A DNA stretch of 64,000 nucleotides. It comes from Gillisia xinjiangensis. GTDB taxonomy: Bacteria; Bacteroidota; Bacteroidia; Flavobacteriales; Flavobacteriaceae. This document shows, piece after piece, positions 14,515 to 23,899 of the stretch. Numbering within the stretch: position 1 is the stretch's first letter; each line of letters starts with the position of its first letter. The translations under genes and the position numbers were made by a program. The stretch lies in assembly GCF_046298265.1 (NCBI RefSeq), contig NZ_JBKAHK010000005.1, forward strand, positions 62,001 through 126,000, given 5' to 3'. The notes below the pieces were generated by a model. It had not been told where the DNA came from, made no database searches, and saw only the letters and a program-made list of their open reading frames with translations.

Positions 14515-17062
14515 TTGCCTTTCTCAAGACTTCCAGTGGCGGACTTGTAATAACACTTCTGCTATTCGATAAGCCAATTATCAACACCAACAGCACAATC
14601 CCCGGGAACAATACGAGAAAAGGTATCCAGGAAGGTAAGAATGGGGAATCGAATAAGAACCAGGCCAACATCTGGCTGCTTATAAGCGATAGAAGGATAC
14701 CCGACAAGCCACCTAAAACCCCTAGGTACAAATATTCCAAGGCTAAGATTTTTAGGATCTGGTCGCTTTTGGCTCCTAAAGTTCTTAGTAGTACACTTTC
14801 CTTGATTCGTTGATATTTACTGGTTCTAACCGCGCCTAAGAGAACGATAATCCCTGTAAGTATGCTGAAAAATGCCATAAAATTGATTAGCCAGGAAATT
14901 TTATCAAGGAGACCTTCTATTACTGTAAGTACCTGTTTAAGGTCGATTATGGTCACATTTGGATATTTTTTCACCAGCTCCTGTTGCAAATTGGCCGAGC
15001 TTTCCTCATCGGGAACATTAGAGCTAAGCACTCGAAACTGAGGCGCATCTTCCAGCACACCTTTTGGGAAAACAATGGAAAAATTCATCTGCATCCTGCT
15101 CCAGTCCACGGTCCTGATGCTTCCTATAGCGGTATTTAACAATACTCCCTGAACGTTAAAAATTATTTTATCACCAACCTTAACTTTTGCATCATCGGCA
15201 AAATTATCGCTTATTGAGATAGGCACCATTTCGCTATCCTGCACTTCGGAAATCCATTCCCCATCCTGAAGACTTTCAGAAGCGATAAGAGAATCGCGGT
15301 AAGTAACCCGAAACTCATGATTGAGTATCCAGCTGTTCACATTGGAGGTTGTATCTGCCCTCAATTCATTCACCGATTTTCCAGCGATGCTTTGAACCCT
15401 CATTGTAACAATTGGAATATCATCCAGAACGGGAAGGTCTTTTCCGGTGATGGTCTTCACAACAGCATCTTTTTGTTGAGATTGTATATCAAGAAGAATT
15501 ATGTTTGGACTGTTGGATTTTGTTTCAAGAGTTGCCTGGGCCATTAAAACATCTTTGGTGAAATAAAGTGTGCTTATTAGAAAAGTTCCAACTCCAATAG
15601 CCAATACCAAAGTGAGGGTTTGGTTTTGAGGTCGAAAAAGATTCAGCAAACTCTGTCTTGCGGGGAATCCCCAGGAGTGGGGAAAGTATTTCTTTATTAA
15701 TTTCATAAATGCTTTCGCGACTCCTGCTAAAATGGAGAAGGTGAAAATAATTCCTGCTACAAAGGAGAAGGAATACCGCCAATCTTTTAACAACCAATAA
15801 GAAAAGAGTAAAATAAACAGAAAAATTCCCAACAAAACCAGCATTCCTGCTTTGCCCGATTTGGATTTGCTCTCATTCTGTACCCGCAATGCTTGTAAAG
15901 GCGAAATGTATAAGGTTCCCATCAGGGGATATAAAGCGAACAAAACGGACATGAAAATCCCCAGCAATAATCCCATAAGGATCACTTGAGGAGAAAAGGA
16001 CATTTGAACATCTACAGGTAAGAGATCGCCTAAAAACAATGGGAATAATTGCTGAAGAATTAAGCCCAGACCGGTACCGGCAATGCCGCCTAAAAGCCCC
16101 ATCACAGCAATTTGTATTAAATAGATTAGAAAGGTTTGCCTTTTGGTAGCACCTATACATTTAAGTATGGCTACTGAGCGTAATTTCCCTTTGATGTAAA
16201 TATTTATAGCACTGGCAATCCCAACACAACCCAGTAAAAGAGCAATAAAGGCTACCAGGTTAAGGAACTTTCCAAAATTATCGTACCTGCGGCCCAATCT
16301 TTGGCTGGTGGAGGTATGCGTGTCAAGATCGGCATCCTGGGTATCGAGCTGTGGACCAAGGTTTTTATCGAGTTGTTCCATACTCATACCCTGCTTTGCC
16401 ACAAAATAATAATCATAACCCACGCGGCTTCCGGTTTGTACCAGACCTGTTTCAGAAATCAACCTGTAGGGAATAAGAACAGGTGGTGCCACAGAACTAA
16501 AAATTGCGGTACTCCCCGGAACCGACTTTAATGCCCCTGTAACAGGTATGGTTATCTTTCCTATTTTAATGCTATCGCCGGGCTGTATCCCTAACTGAAG
16601 CATCACAGTTGCATCTACCAAAGCAGCATTCTGTTCCTGATAAAGGCCTGCGGCTGTTTCAGGTTCTGTTTCCAACTCCCCGTAAAAAGGGAAACCCCCT
16701 TCAATTCCCCGTACCTGGACTAGTTTGGTGACATCGGTTTTTGGAAAAGCAGCCATAGACGTAAAACTGATTTCCCTGGCATCTGCACCACCCAGGGAAT
16801 CCATTAGTTCAAGAACCCGTTCATTTGGTGGGTTATTGGAGTCTATTCTAAAATCAGCACCCATTAAGGATTTTGATTGCAGGGAAATGTTTTCCTTGAG
16901 ATTTTCGCCAAAGGACTGTATGGAAACAACTGCAGTAATTCCTAACACAATAGATGCCATAAACAGGATAAGCTTACGGCTGCTCGCTTTTCCGTCCCGC
17001 CAGGCCATTTTTAACAGCCAGCCAAAATTCGTCCGGGAATTAATGGTTTTATTTACTTTCAT
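14510..17062 (-). CDS. FtsX-like ABC transporter permease (YbbP type)
   Basis: An 850-residue permease with one N-terminal membrane segment, two FtsX cores (about 265-385 and 720-840) and extra helices between, the layout of YbbP. Long extracytoplasmic domains follow the first helix of each half. It overlaps the ATP-binding gene by one base (stop/start at 17062), so the two form one transporter. The adjacent divergent TesA-like gene completes the conserved ybbA-ybbP-tesA set. The family has been linked to lipid or toxin handling; the substrate is not known. Confidence 0.9.
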   Translation of the reverse strand: MKVNKTINSRTNFGWLLKMAWRDGKASSRKLILFMASIVLGITAVVSIQSFGENLKENISLQSKSLMGADFRIDSNNPPNERVLELMDSLGGADAREISFTSMAAFPKTDVTKLVQVRGIEGGFPFYGELETEPETAAGLYQEQNAALVDATVMLQLGIQPGDSIKIGKITIPVTGALKSVPGSTAIFSSVAPPVLIPYRLISETGLVQTGSRVGYDYYFVAKQGMSMEQLDKNLGPQLDTQDADLDTHTSTSQRLGRRYDNFGKFLNLVAFIALLLGCVGIASAINIYIKGKLRSVAILKCIGATKRQTFLIYLIQIAVMGLLGGIAGTGLGLILQQLFPLFLGDLLPVDVQMSFSPQVILMGLLLGIFMSVLFALYPLMGTLYISPLQALRVQNESKSKSGKAGMLVLLGIFLFILLFSYWLLKDWRYSFSFVAGIIFTFSILAGVAKAFMKLIKKYFPHSWGFPARQSLLNLFRPQNQTLTLVLAIGVGTFLISTLYFTKDVLMAQATLETKSNSPNIILLDIQSQQKDAVVKTITGKDLPVLDDIPIVTMRVQSIAGKSVNELRADTTSNVNSWILNHEFRVTYRDSLIASESLQDGEWISEVQDSEMVPISISDNFADDAKVKVGDKIIFNVQGVLLNTAIGSIRTVDWSRMQMNFSIVFPKGVLEDAPQFRVLSSNVPDEESSANLQQELVKKYPNVTIIDLKQVLTVIEGLLDKISWLINFMAFFSILTGIIVLLGAVRTSKYQRIKESVLLRTLGAKSDQILKILALEYLYLGVLGGLSGILLSLISSQMLAWFLFDSPFLPSWIPFLVLFPGIVLLVLIIGLSNSRSVITSPPLEVLRKAI

Positions 17063-17748
17063 TATAGCGTATCTATGGGGTTTTCAAGAATTCTCCCACC
17101 TTTCAACCTTAGGATGCGTTGGGTTTTTTGTGCCAGTTCTAAATCATGGGTAACGATTACCAGGGTAGTGCCGGATTCCTTATTCAGATTAAAAAGCAAG
17201 TCGATTACTTTTTCTCCGGTTTCAGCATCAAGGTTTCCCGTGGGCTCATCGGCAAAAAGAACCGAAGGAGTATTGGAAAATGCCCGTGCTACGGCGACCC
17301 GTTGTTGTTCACCTCCTGAAAGTTGTGATGGATAATGATGAAAACGATCGCCAAGTCCTACTTTATCAAGAAGTTCCATGCCAACTTTGGAAGCGTTTTT
17401 TGCTCCCTGTAATTCCAGTGGAACAGCAACATTCTCCAGCGCGGTAAGTGTTGGTAATAATTGAAAATCCTGAAAAACAAAACCTATATTTTTATTTCGC
17501 AGAATAGCGCGCTCATCTTCGGTAAGGCTGTTCAATTGTGTTCCACAAAGATTTATCGAGCCCGAATCGGCTTGATCCAAACCGGCACAAAGTCCGAGTA
17601 AAGTGGTTTTTCCACTTCCCGACGGTCCTACAATTGAAAAGGTTTCACCTGCTTCTATATCAAAATTGATGTCGTGTAATACTGTTATTTTTTTTGAACC
17701 ACTGGAGAAGGTTTTCTCCAGGTTGCGAACGTTTAATATCTTTGTCAT
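17062..17748 (-). CDS. ABC transporter ATP-binding protein (YbbA type)
   Basis: A 228-residue ATPase of the LolD/MacB group. The Walker A motif GPSGSGKTT is at 41-49, the signature LSGGEQQ at 143-149, the Walker B motif LFADEPTGN around 164-172, and the switch His in IVTHD near residue 203. It is coupled to the FtsX-like permease through overlapping stop and start, and is divergent from the esterase gene with 66 bp between. Confidence 0.93.
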   Translation of the reverse strand: MTKILNVRNLEKTFSSGSKKITVLHDINFDIEAGETFSIVGPSGSGKTTLLGLCAGLDQADSGSINLCGTQLNSLTEDERAILRNKNIGFVFQDFQLLPTLTALENVAVPLELQGAKNASKVGMELLDKVGLGDRFHHYPSQLSGGEQQRVAVARAFSNTPSVLFADEPTGNLDAETGEKVIDLLFNLNKESGTTLVIVTHDLELAQKTQRILRLKGGRILENPIDTL

Positions 17749-17814
17749 CTTTCGACTCTTATTTTTTCTGAATTAAGACAAAATAAAGAAAGATTTTGAT
17801 TTAATCCCTGTGCT

Positions 17815-18513
17815 ATGAGAAACTTGTTGGTATTTTGTGCTTTGTTTAGTTTTATCTTTTTCAACTCTTGTGGGGAATCCCCAAAAAATGAGGAGGAAAC
17901 CCGGTCAGAAAAAGTTTCAGAAAATGAAAACCAGGAAAAAAGTGAGGCAGGAGTGATCCTTTTCTTCGGAAACAGCCTTACCGCCGGAATGGGACTGGAT
18001 CCAAATGAAGCTTTCCCGGCTGTTATTCAGCAAAAAATAGATTCTTTAGATCTTCCCTATGAAGTGGTTAATGCCGGATTAAGCGGAGAAACCACCGCAG
18101 CCGGAAAAAACAGGATAAACTGGGTTTTGAATCAGGACGTGACTGTTTTTGTCCTTGAACTTGGCGCGAATGATGGTTTACGTGGGATCCCTCTGGAAGA
18201 AACCAGAAAAAACCTGCAGGAGATTATCAATACGGTACGGAAGAAAAACCCGGATACAGAGATTATTCTCGCCGGAATGCAGATCCCTCCAAATATGGGA
18301 CAGGAATACACTTCAGAATTCAGGAATATCTTTCCGTCACTGGCTGAAAAGAATGATGTTCATCTTATTTCTTTTTTACTGGAAGATGTTGCCGGAAATC
18401 CTGAATTGAACCAGGGAGACGGAATTCATCCTACCGCACAGGGGCAAAAGATCCTTGCCAAAAATGTTTGGGAGGTTTTGGGGCCTGTGATTCGTAAAAA
18501 GAGAAACCTGTAA
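17815..18513 (+). CDS. GDSL/SGNH esterase, TesA-like lipoprotein
   Basis: A 232-residue SGNH hydrolase with a lipoprotein signal (FFNSC, Cys19) and a charged linker. Block I is FFGNSLTAG with nucleophile Ser54, block III is GANDGLRG (Asn119), and block V is DGIHPTAQG (Asp202, His205). TesA-type enzymes hydrolyse thioesters and lysophospholipids in the periplasm. The position divergent from YbbA/YbbP matches the E. coli arrangement, so the esterase and transporter probably share a lipid-related task. Confidence 0.9.
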   Translation: MRNLLVFCALFSFIFFNSCGESPKNEEETRSEKVSENENQEKSEAGVILFFGNSLTAGMGLDPNEAFPAVIQQKIDSLDLPYEVVNAGLSGETTAAGKNRINWVLNQDVTVFVLELGANDGLRGIPLEETRKNLQEIINTVRKKNPDTEIILAGMQIPPNMGQEYTSEFRNIFPSLAEKNDVHLISFLLEDVAGNPELNQGDGIHPTAQGQKILAKNVWEVLGPVIRKKRNL

Positions 18514-18558
18514 TTTGGTTTTAAAACAATATCTTGGTATTCCTAATAAAAATAAACT

Positions 18559-19035
18559 ATGTCTGATCCGATTATATTTAAATCCAGTTATTTTCTTAGA
18601 GCTCTTAACAGGGATCTCAACCCATTTACTCCAAATATAGTACTGATAGATGAGGAGCATATCGAATTTAAAAGAAGGAACTGGCATCTCATTTCTGAAG
18701 ACACAGAAACTCTGCATTTTAAAAATATCACCGGTATTACGGTAGATTCTCATCTTTTTGGAACCACAATTACAATAAAGAGTACAGGAAATGATCCTAT
18801 ACAAATTCGTGGCTTTTGGAAAAAGGAGGCACAAAAAATCAAAGAGCTTTGTGCTACTTACATCGAAGCAAATAATAAAAAAAACAGCAATGAGGCATTA
18901 ACCAAAGCGATTGAAAGTCAACGTGGGAATTACAGTGTGGCAGATGAATTATCTAAATTAAAAAATTTGCTGGATCAGAATGTGCTTTCTCAGGAAGAGT
19001 TTGAAGAACAAAAACGCAGGCTTCTAAAAGGCTAA
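18559..19035 (+). CDS. SHOCT-domain protein with a PH-like N-terminal part
   Basis: A 158-residue soluble protein. The C-terminal 32 residues (ADELSKLKNLLDQNVLSQEE onward) are a SHOCT domain, a short oligomerisation module. The N-terminal 95 residues have alternating strands resembling a bacterial PH-like domain (HFKNITGITVDSHLFGTTIT). The role is unknown. Its last four bases overlap the convergent histidine kinase gene. Confidence 0.75.
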   Translation: MSDPIIFKSSYFLRALNRDLNPFTPNIVLIDEEHIEFKRRNWHLISEDTETLHFKNITGITVDSHLFGTTITIKSTGNDPIQIRGFWKKEAQKIKELCATYIEANNKKNSNEALTKAIESQRGNYSVADELSKLKNLLDQNVLSQEEFEEQKRRLLKG

Positions 19036-20126
19036 TCCTTGAAGGTTAAGGTAAAGGTTGTCCCCAGGTTAACCTGACTTTTCACTTTTATAGTTCCTCC
19101 CAGGCTTGTTATTTGTTTCTGAACTAAATATAACCCAATTCCCTTACTGTCGATATGATTATGAAATTTTTGATGTAACCCAAAAATTTTATCTTTTACA
19201 TTCTTCATTTCAAAACCTATTCCGTTATCACTGAAAATAAGTTGTGTGGAATTCTTTAGTTTTCTGGAAGAAATTGAAATAACAGGATAAATTTTCGGGT
19301 TGGAATATTTTATAGAGTTTGAAATAAGGTTGAGAAAGATACTTTGCATATACCCTGCATTAAACTTTACTGCCTCAGCTTCAGAAAAATCGATTTCCAA
19401 AGTAGCTTTGGAATTACTAAACAGCGTTTTAATTGAATTCATTGTGACTTGCAGGATTTCAGGCAAAAACACCTTTTCAATTTTTACGTTTATTTTTTCT
19501 TCCTGGCTTAAATTGTCTACATATTCATTCAGGGTGCTTTTTAGCTTTAAGGTGGATAATTTAAGCATATCCATGTATTCCAGGGTTTCTGGATCCTCAA
19601 TTTTTGATAGATCTAATAATCTGAACAAGGATAACATATTATTAACCGGTGATCTCAAATCGTGGGATACTGTATAGGTGAATTGTTTGAGTTGCTCATT
19701 TACGCTGGTGAGGTTGGTAAGCAGTAAATTCCGTTCTTCCTCCAGGTTTTTTAAATGGGTAACATTTTTTGCGATGGCATAAATTAACCTTCTGGAAGGT
19801 TCTGAAACAGAAGTCCACGAGAGCCAAACAATTTCTCCTGATTTGGTTACATACCTGTTTTCAAAATTTAAAAGGGGTTTATCTTTATTTATACTTTCCC
19901 TGAGTTTGGAAGTGATCGTTTTGTCTTCGGGGTAAATAAAATCGCTCACGTGCCCCGCCATAATCTCTTCTGTCGAGTAACCCAGTAATTCCGAAAAAGC
20001 TGGATTGGCTTTTTTGATATAACCGTCATAGGTCGCAATACATAGAATGTCTGCGGTTAACTCAAAAAAATGATTAAGATCAAAGCGTGGCTCAGATTGT
20101 AGGTTTAAAACTTCATTGTCCTTCAT
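19032..20126 (-). CDS. PAS-domain sensor histidine kinase
   Basis: A 364-residue cytoplasmic kinase without membrane segments. A PAS domain spans about 18-130 (ADILCIATYDGYIKKANPAF). The dimerisation helix carries His155 in YTVSHDLRSP, and an HATPase domain follows with NLISNSIKYS (N box), FSDNGIGFE and GIGLYLVQK. No response regulator is adjacent, so it may be an orphan kinase. The PAS ligand cannot be predicted. Confidence 0.9.
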   Translation of the reverse strand: MKDNEVLNLQSEPRFDLNHFFELTADILCIATYDGYIKKANPAFSELLGYSTEEIMAGHVSDFIYPEDKTITSKLRESINKDKPLLNFENRYVTKSGEIVWLSWTSVSEPSRRLIYAIAKNVTHLKNLEEERNLLLTNLTSVNEQLKQFTYTVSHDLRSPVNNMLSLFRLLDLSKIEDPETLEYMDMLKLSTLKLKSTLNEYVDNLSQEEKINVKIEKVFLPEILQVTMNSIKTLFSNSKATLEIDFSEAEAVKFNAGYMQSIFLNLISNSIKYSNPKIYPVISISSRKLKNSTQLIFSDNGIGFEMKNVKDKIFGLHQKFHNHIDSKGIGLYLVQKQITSLGGTIKVKSQVNLGTTFTLTFKD

Positions 20127-20296
20127 GCTGTAGTTTTGGGGAACTAAATAGTTGAGGGTAAATAATTATATATTGGCTAAAAATACTTATTTTCTATACA
20201 ATTAAATCAATTTGAATAAATTATAAGCAGAAAGTTTCTAAGAAGGAATTTCTTAACTTTTGAAGAATTTCTGACAAATTTGAGGGTAAACCATTC

Positions 20297-20515
20297 TTAT
20301 TTCCCGTTATCGACAGAATAATTCCTGATTTCTTCCAGGATATCCTGAACATTTTTTTCAGTCTTGAAAAGTTTATCCTTGCATATTTTTAAAAGTTCAG
20401 AAGCGCGTTTGATTTTGGTGTCCAGTACATCGATGCTAATCTCAGAATTTTCCATTTCTGAAACAATCTCCTGAAGCTCCTTATGAGCATCGGTATAGTT
20501 AATTTCTTCAGTCAT
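20297..20515 (-). CDS. xseB: exodeoxyribonuclease VII small subunit
   Basis: A 72-residue helical protein typical of XseB (YTDAHKELQEIVSEMENSE, then LDTKIKRASELLKICKDKL). The small subunits coat the large subunit of exonuclease VII. It begins 4 nt after the xseA stop, in the usual order. It ends close to an AT-rich stretch of about 170 bp before the kinase gene. Confidence 0.9.
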   Translation of the reverse strand: MTEEINYTDAHKELQEIVSEMENSEISIDVLDTKIKRASELLKICKDKLFKTEKNVQDILEEIRNYSVDNGK

Positions 20516-20519
20516 TTTT

Positions 20520-21836
20520 TTATTTTTTTACAATTTTTTCGATTCGGCTGAATAGGTTTCCCTTATATAATTGCGTTTCCAGCAGAAGGTCCTCTTGAAT
20601 TTCATCGGAATCCCGAATCACTTTTCCATTTTGGCGTGTAATGCTAAACCCTCTTTTCAGGATGTTAAGCGGAGACAACATTCCAATTTTTTCTTCGGTG
20701 AAACTTAAATTTATCGCAGCTTCATTCAAGGTTTTTTTAGCATTGGCCAAAATGGAACGTTTAGCCTGATCCAGCATGTTTTTTTGTTCATTTATCAATC
20801 CCTGACTCCGGTTGTCAAGCACAGTTGCAAGTTGGTTGAGGTTTGCTCTTGAGTTATTCATGGCACTTCCCGTAAGTGAACTAAATAGCCTTGCTGTTTC
20901 CTTTAGGTTGACTTTCTCCTTCTTAAACATCCTGTTCACTTCATTCTGAATCTTTTGTTCGGCATCTATCACCGGAACAGCAAAATCGTTGAATTTTTGC
21001 AGCAGGAATTCGGCTATTTTAGTTGGGGTGATGAAGCTTTCATAGCTAACCAGTTCACTTACGGTCTCATTTGCGGAATGTCCAATCCCGGTTAGGATTG
21101 GGATAGGAAAAGTGGCTATTTTCTCTGCCAGCAAATAATTATCAAAACTGCTTAAACCAATTTCCCCGCCGCCGCCACGAATTATTGCCACCGCATCAAA
21201 TATCTCTGAATGTTTTTTAATTCGTTCCAGCTGCTGACTTATGGAACTCACCGCCCGTTCTCCCTGTAAAATAGCAGGAAATAGCAGGAAATGATATTTA
21301 TAGGCCAAGGGATTATTTTGTATGATATCTATAAAATCCCCGTAACCTTTACTGGTTTCAACAGAAATGATCGCGATGGTTTTAGGTAAACTGGAAAGAA
21401 GTGTTTTTTTATTTGCATTAAAAATTCCGGCTTCCCGCAGCTTTGCTATAGTATGGGCTTTTTCCCTTGCAAGTTCTCCCAGAGTATATTCAGGATCTAT
21501 ATCGACGATGTTTAAGGCAAGCCCGTGGAGTGGATGATAGGAAACAGTTCCCTGGACAACCACCGTTATATTGTCTTTAAGTTCCTCCTTCAGCACAGAT
21601 TTGAACTTGGCATTGATCATTTCAAAATTGCCACTCCATATATTTCCCCGAAGTTCCGCGATCACTTTTCCATCTTTTTTCTCTACCAGGCTTGGGTAAC
21701 AGTGGCCGCTTTTTGGATAGTAATTAAGCCGAACGATCTCAGCCTTTATCCATATTGTTTTATTGCAATATGTATTAATTACATTTTGAATGGATGTAGT
21801 TAGATTGAATAAGGAATAGACTTTTTTTTCAGGCAT
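20520..21836 (-). CDS. xseA: exodeoxyribonuclease VII large subunit
   Basis: A 438-residue protein. An N-terminal OB-fold (about 5-100) is followed by the nuclease domain with IAIISVETSKGYGDF and AIIRGGGGEIGLSSFDN, both XseA hallmarks, and then a long coiled coil. Exonuclease VII degrades single-stranded DNA. I chose the ATG at 21836 (MPEKKVYSL) over an upstream in-frame ATG at 21884, which would add 16 poorly conserved-looking residues. xseB follows after 4 nt. Confidence 0.92.
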   Translation of the reverse strand: MPEKKVYSLFNLTTSIQNVINTYCNKTIWIKAEIVRLNYYPKSGHCYPSLVEKKDGKVIAELRGNIWSGNFEMINAKFKSVLKEELKDNITVVVQGTVSYHPLHGLALNIVDIDPEYTLGELAREKAHTIAKLREAGIFNANKKTLLSSLPKTIAIISVETSKGYGDFIDIIQNNPLAYKYHFLLFPAILQGERAVSSISQQLERIKKHSEIFDAVAIIRGGGGEIGLSSFDNYLLAEKIATFPIPILTGIGHSANETVSELVSYESFITPTKIAEFLLQKFNDFAVPVIDAEQKIQNEVNRMFKKEKVNLKETARLFSSLTGSAMNNSRANLNQLATVLDNRSQGLINEQKNMLDQAKRSILANAKKTLNEAAINLSFTEEKIGMLSPLNILKRGFSITRQNGKVIRDSDEIQEDLLLETQLYKGNLFSRIEKIVKK

Positions 21837-22002
21837 TGGGACACCTTTAAATTTGGGTAGGCTAAAGATAATCAAAAACCTCAAGGCAAGCCTACAAGGT
21901 ATGAATGAAAAATACTTTTAAAAATTGCGAGGCAGGCCCGCCTGAATGAAATTTATTTTGGGCAGGCCTTGGGGAACCTGCCCGTCCGTCAGGTGGGTGA
22001 AA

Positions 22003-22020
22003 CCCCCAATGAGGGATTAA
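22003..22020. repeat. REP-like intergenic palindrome (copy 1)
   Basis: CCCCCAATGAGGGATTAA, overlapping the stop of the saccharopine dehydrogenase-like gene. Related copies are at 23794-23811, 27682-27702, 29925-29938 and 35121-35138, each at a gene end or in a spacer. A neighbouring GC-rich stem (CAGGC/GCCTG type, about 21930-21985) has a relative near 35150. Confidence 0.5.
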
Positions 22021-23156
22021 AAATCCCCATATACCGGCAGGATAAAGTTCCCATTTAAAAACTTTTTTGGATCTATCTGGCTTTGCAATATAACTCCTGT
22101 CATTTTAGATTCAAGCAGAAGTTGAGCTGCCTGCAGGAAGGGTGCGGCGGTTGTGGTTTGAATTGCGCGCAACCTGTATTTCCCTATTTTTTGAGGGAGT
22201 ATGCGTTTAGCGATCTCCCGGCGGCGTAAAGTCCCTGCTGCATCTTTGCCTTCAACGGCGGCATATAAAACAATTTGATCGTCTTCGCAATATGGAACAA
22301 CAACTTCCATTTTTTCCTGCAATACCGAAATTTTATCCGAATTTTCAATCCCGGAAATCTGTTTTTCCACCCAGGAATAATGTCCCGGATATCTTAGGGT
22401 TTTGTAGTCCAGGGACCGAACTTTTCCTGCCAGGGCATCAGGAAGATCTGCAGCTCCACCGGAAGTGAGATCTTCTTCATAGGTTATTCCATCTATAATA
22501 ATATGAGCTCTTTCAGACAAAGCTGGCAGCGCTGTTTTTTTGAAATCCCGAAGTGCCAATGCGGTTTTTACATATTCTGTAGCTACTCCCACGGGACTCC
22601 AGGTAAACCCATAATAATGCGGAGCAACTACGTGCCGTGTAAGTGCGCCAACTTTAAATTCCAGTTTATCTACTTCATCAATTTTAAAATCCTCACAGAA
22701 TTGCTGAAAAAGTCCATTCGCAAGTATATCGACATAGCCAGGAGCCAGCCCGGATTGAAGAACAAAACCTGTTTTGCTGTTCTTTGCCATTTCGATTATT
22801 TCATCGGTTTCTGCCACATATTCGGTTAGGTTGGCGTAATGCAACTGATATTCTTTTGCAAGTCTTGCGATTTTTGGAGCCAGGCTGCCCGGAAGGCAGT
22901 CCAGGATAATATCTCCCGCGCTCAGGATCCTTTTCATTTCTTCTGAAATTCCTTCTTCCTGAAGATGAAAAGCTTTAACAGAACATTCCTTTTCTGTACC
23001 CGCTTCGATCCAAAGTGCCAGTTTTTGCGCATTTGAAAGGGTTCGGTTTCCAATAAACAGGGAAGGAGTAACTTTGCTCCATTCCATAAGCATTAGCCCT
23101 GCTGCTTCTGCTATACCACCGGCTCCGGCAATTATGATGTTATAATGTTTGTTCAT
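22017..23156 (-). CDS. saccharopine dehydrogenase family oxidoreductase
   Basis: A 379-residue NAD(P)-dependent protein. The N-terminal Rossmann motif IIIAGAGGIAEAAG is followed by a Lys9-like domain containing LQSGLAPGYVDILAN and TEYV. The family includes saccharopine reductases and related enzymes that make or split amino acid conjugates. The gene is flanked by repeats and not in an operon. The substrate is open; lysine degradation is the default guess. Confidence 0.85.
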   Translation of the reverse strand: MNKHYNIIIAGAGGIAEAAGLMLMEWSKVTPSLFIGNRTLSNAQKLALWIEAGTEKECSVKAFHLQEEGISEEMKRILSAGDIILDCLPGSLAPKIARLAKEYQLHYANLTEYVAETDEIIEMAKNSKTGFVLQSGLAPGYVDILANGLFQQFCEDFKIDEVDKLEFKVGALTRHVVAPHYYGFTWSPVGVATEYVKTALALRDFKKTALPALSERAHIIIDGITYEEDLTSGGAADLPDALAGKVRSLDYKTLRYPGHYSWVEKQISGIENSDKISVLQEKMEVVVPYCEDDQIVLYAAVEGKDAAGTLRRREIAKRILPQKIGKYRLRAIQTTTAAPFLQAAQLLLESKMTGVILQSQIDPKKFLNGNFILPVYGDF

Positions 23157-23518
23157 AAAAGAAAGTTAGTGCTTTATTTCGGAATTTTAGCTGACGGAAT
23201 ACCGATCACATAAAAAGCAAAGACTAAAAAAAGGCAACCTCCATAGGACATTCAAGATTAATAATACCGGAAATCCCTACTTGCAATTGGCCAAAAAGCG
23301 ATTTAAATTATTGTACGGAAATTAAATTCAGCAGAACGGATGGTAATAAAATTACATTAAAAAACATTTAGGGTTTTAAATCGGCTTATGCTCTCTTTGA
23401 GGCCAGCCCTAATTTTTAGCTTATCCATAACAGTTTTTAATTTTCGGTATATAACCGGTTGGTATCAGGTGCGAAATTTCAATTTCCATTTCGTGGTATT
23501 AACGCTAAAACAATTGTT
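23157..23518. other. intergenic region without recognisable elements
   Basis: About 360 bp between the saccharopine dehydrogenase-like gene start and a small membrane protein gene. I see no hairpin terminator, repeat or clear TAnnTTTG promoter, only AT-rich DNA. Confidence 0.45.
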
Positions 23519-23671
23519 ATGAAAACACTTAATTTCTTTATCGAAAATTACAAGAGCGCTACAGAGGGTTTTAATTTTTTAGGGAAGATTTTTGTTCTGC
23601 TTGTTCTCGCGTTTATTTTCATTGCCGTTTTATTTGCAATATTCGGGGTGGCACTGGATTTTTTCCGTTGA
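23519..23671 (+). CDS. 50-residue single-span membrane protein
   Basis: A short protein from ATG at 23519 with a charged N-terminus (MKTLNFFIENYKSATEGF) and one long hydrophobic helix (about residues 24-46). No family is recognised. An in-frame upstream start at 23459 would add 20 residues that do not resemble a signal. It stands alone with AT-rich flanks. Hydrophobic profile and clean start favour a real gene. Confidence 0.5.
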   Translation: MKTLNFFIENYKSATEGFNFLGKIFVLLVLAFIFIAVLFAIFGVALDFFR

Positions 23672-23793
23672 AGAGCTCTTTGCGATTAAACAATTAAAAA
23701 GCTAAAAAAGTTACTTTCCTGAAAATGATATTCAGGGAGAAAGGACAAAAATTGCTTTAAAAAATTTAGAAATTAAAACCTAGGGATATTCAG

Positions 23794-23811
23794 CCCTCAA
23801 TAAGGGATTAA
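23794..23811. repeat. REP-like intergenic palindrome (copy 2)
   Basis: CCCTCAATAAGGGATTAA, same family as the element at 22003. Confidence 0.45.
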
Positions 23812-23899
23812 ATATTCCGCACATATAATTAAAGGTCTGGTGTTGCCCAGGCCTTTTAACTTTCCTACTTTTAGAGTCATTCTGTTTAATTGGAAACGC

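Noticed and set aside
15404..15413. GTAACAATTG half-site inside the ABC permease gene
   Set aside because: Only one half of the regulon palindrome, within coding sequence and without a -7 element at the fixed distance.
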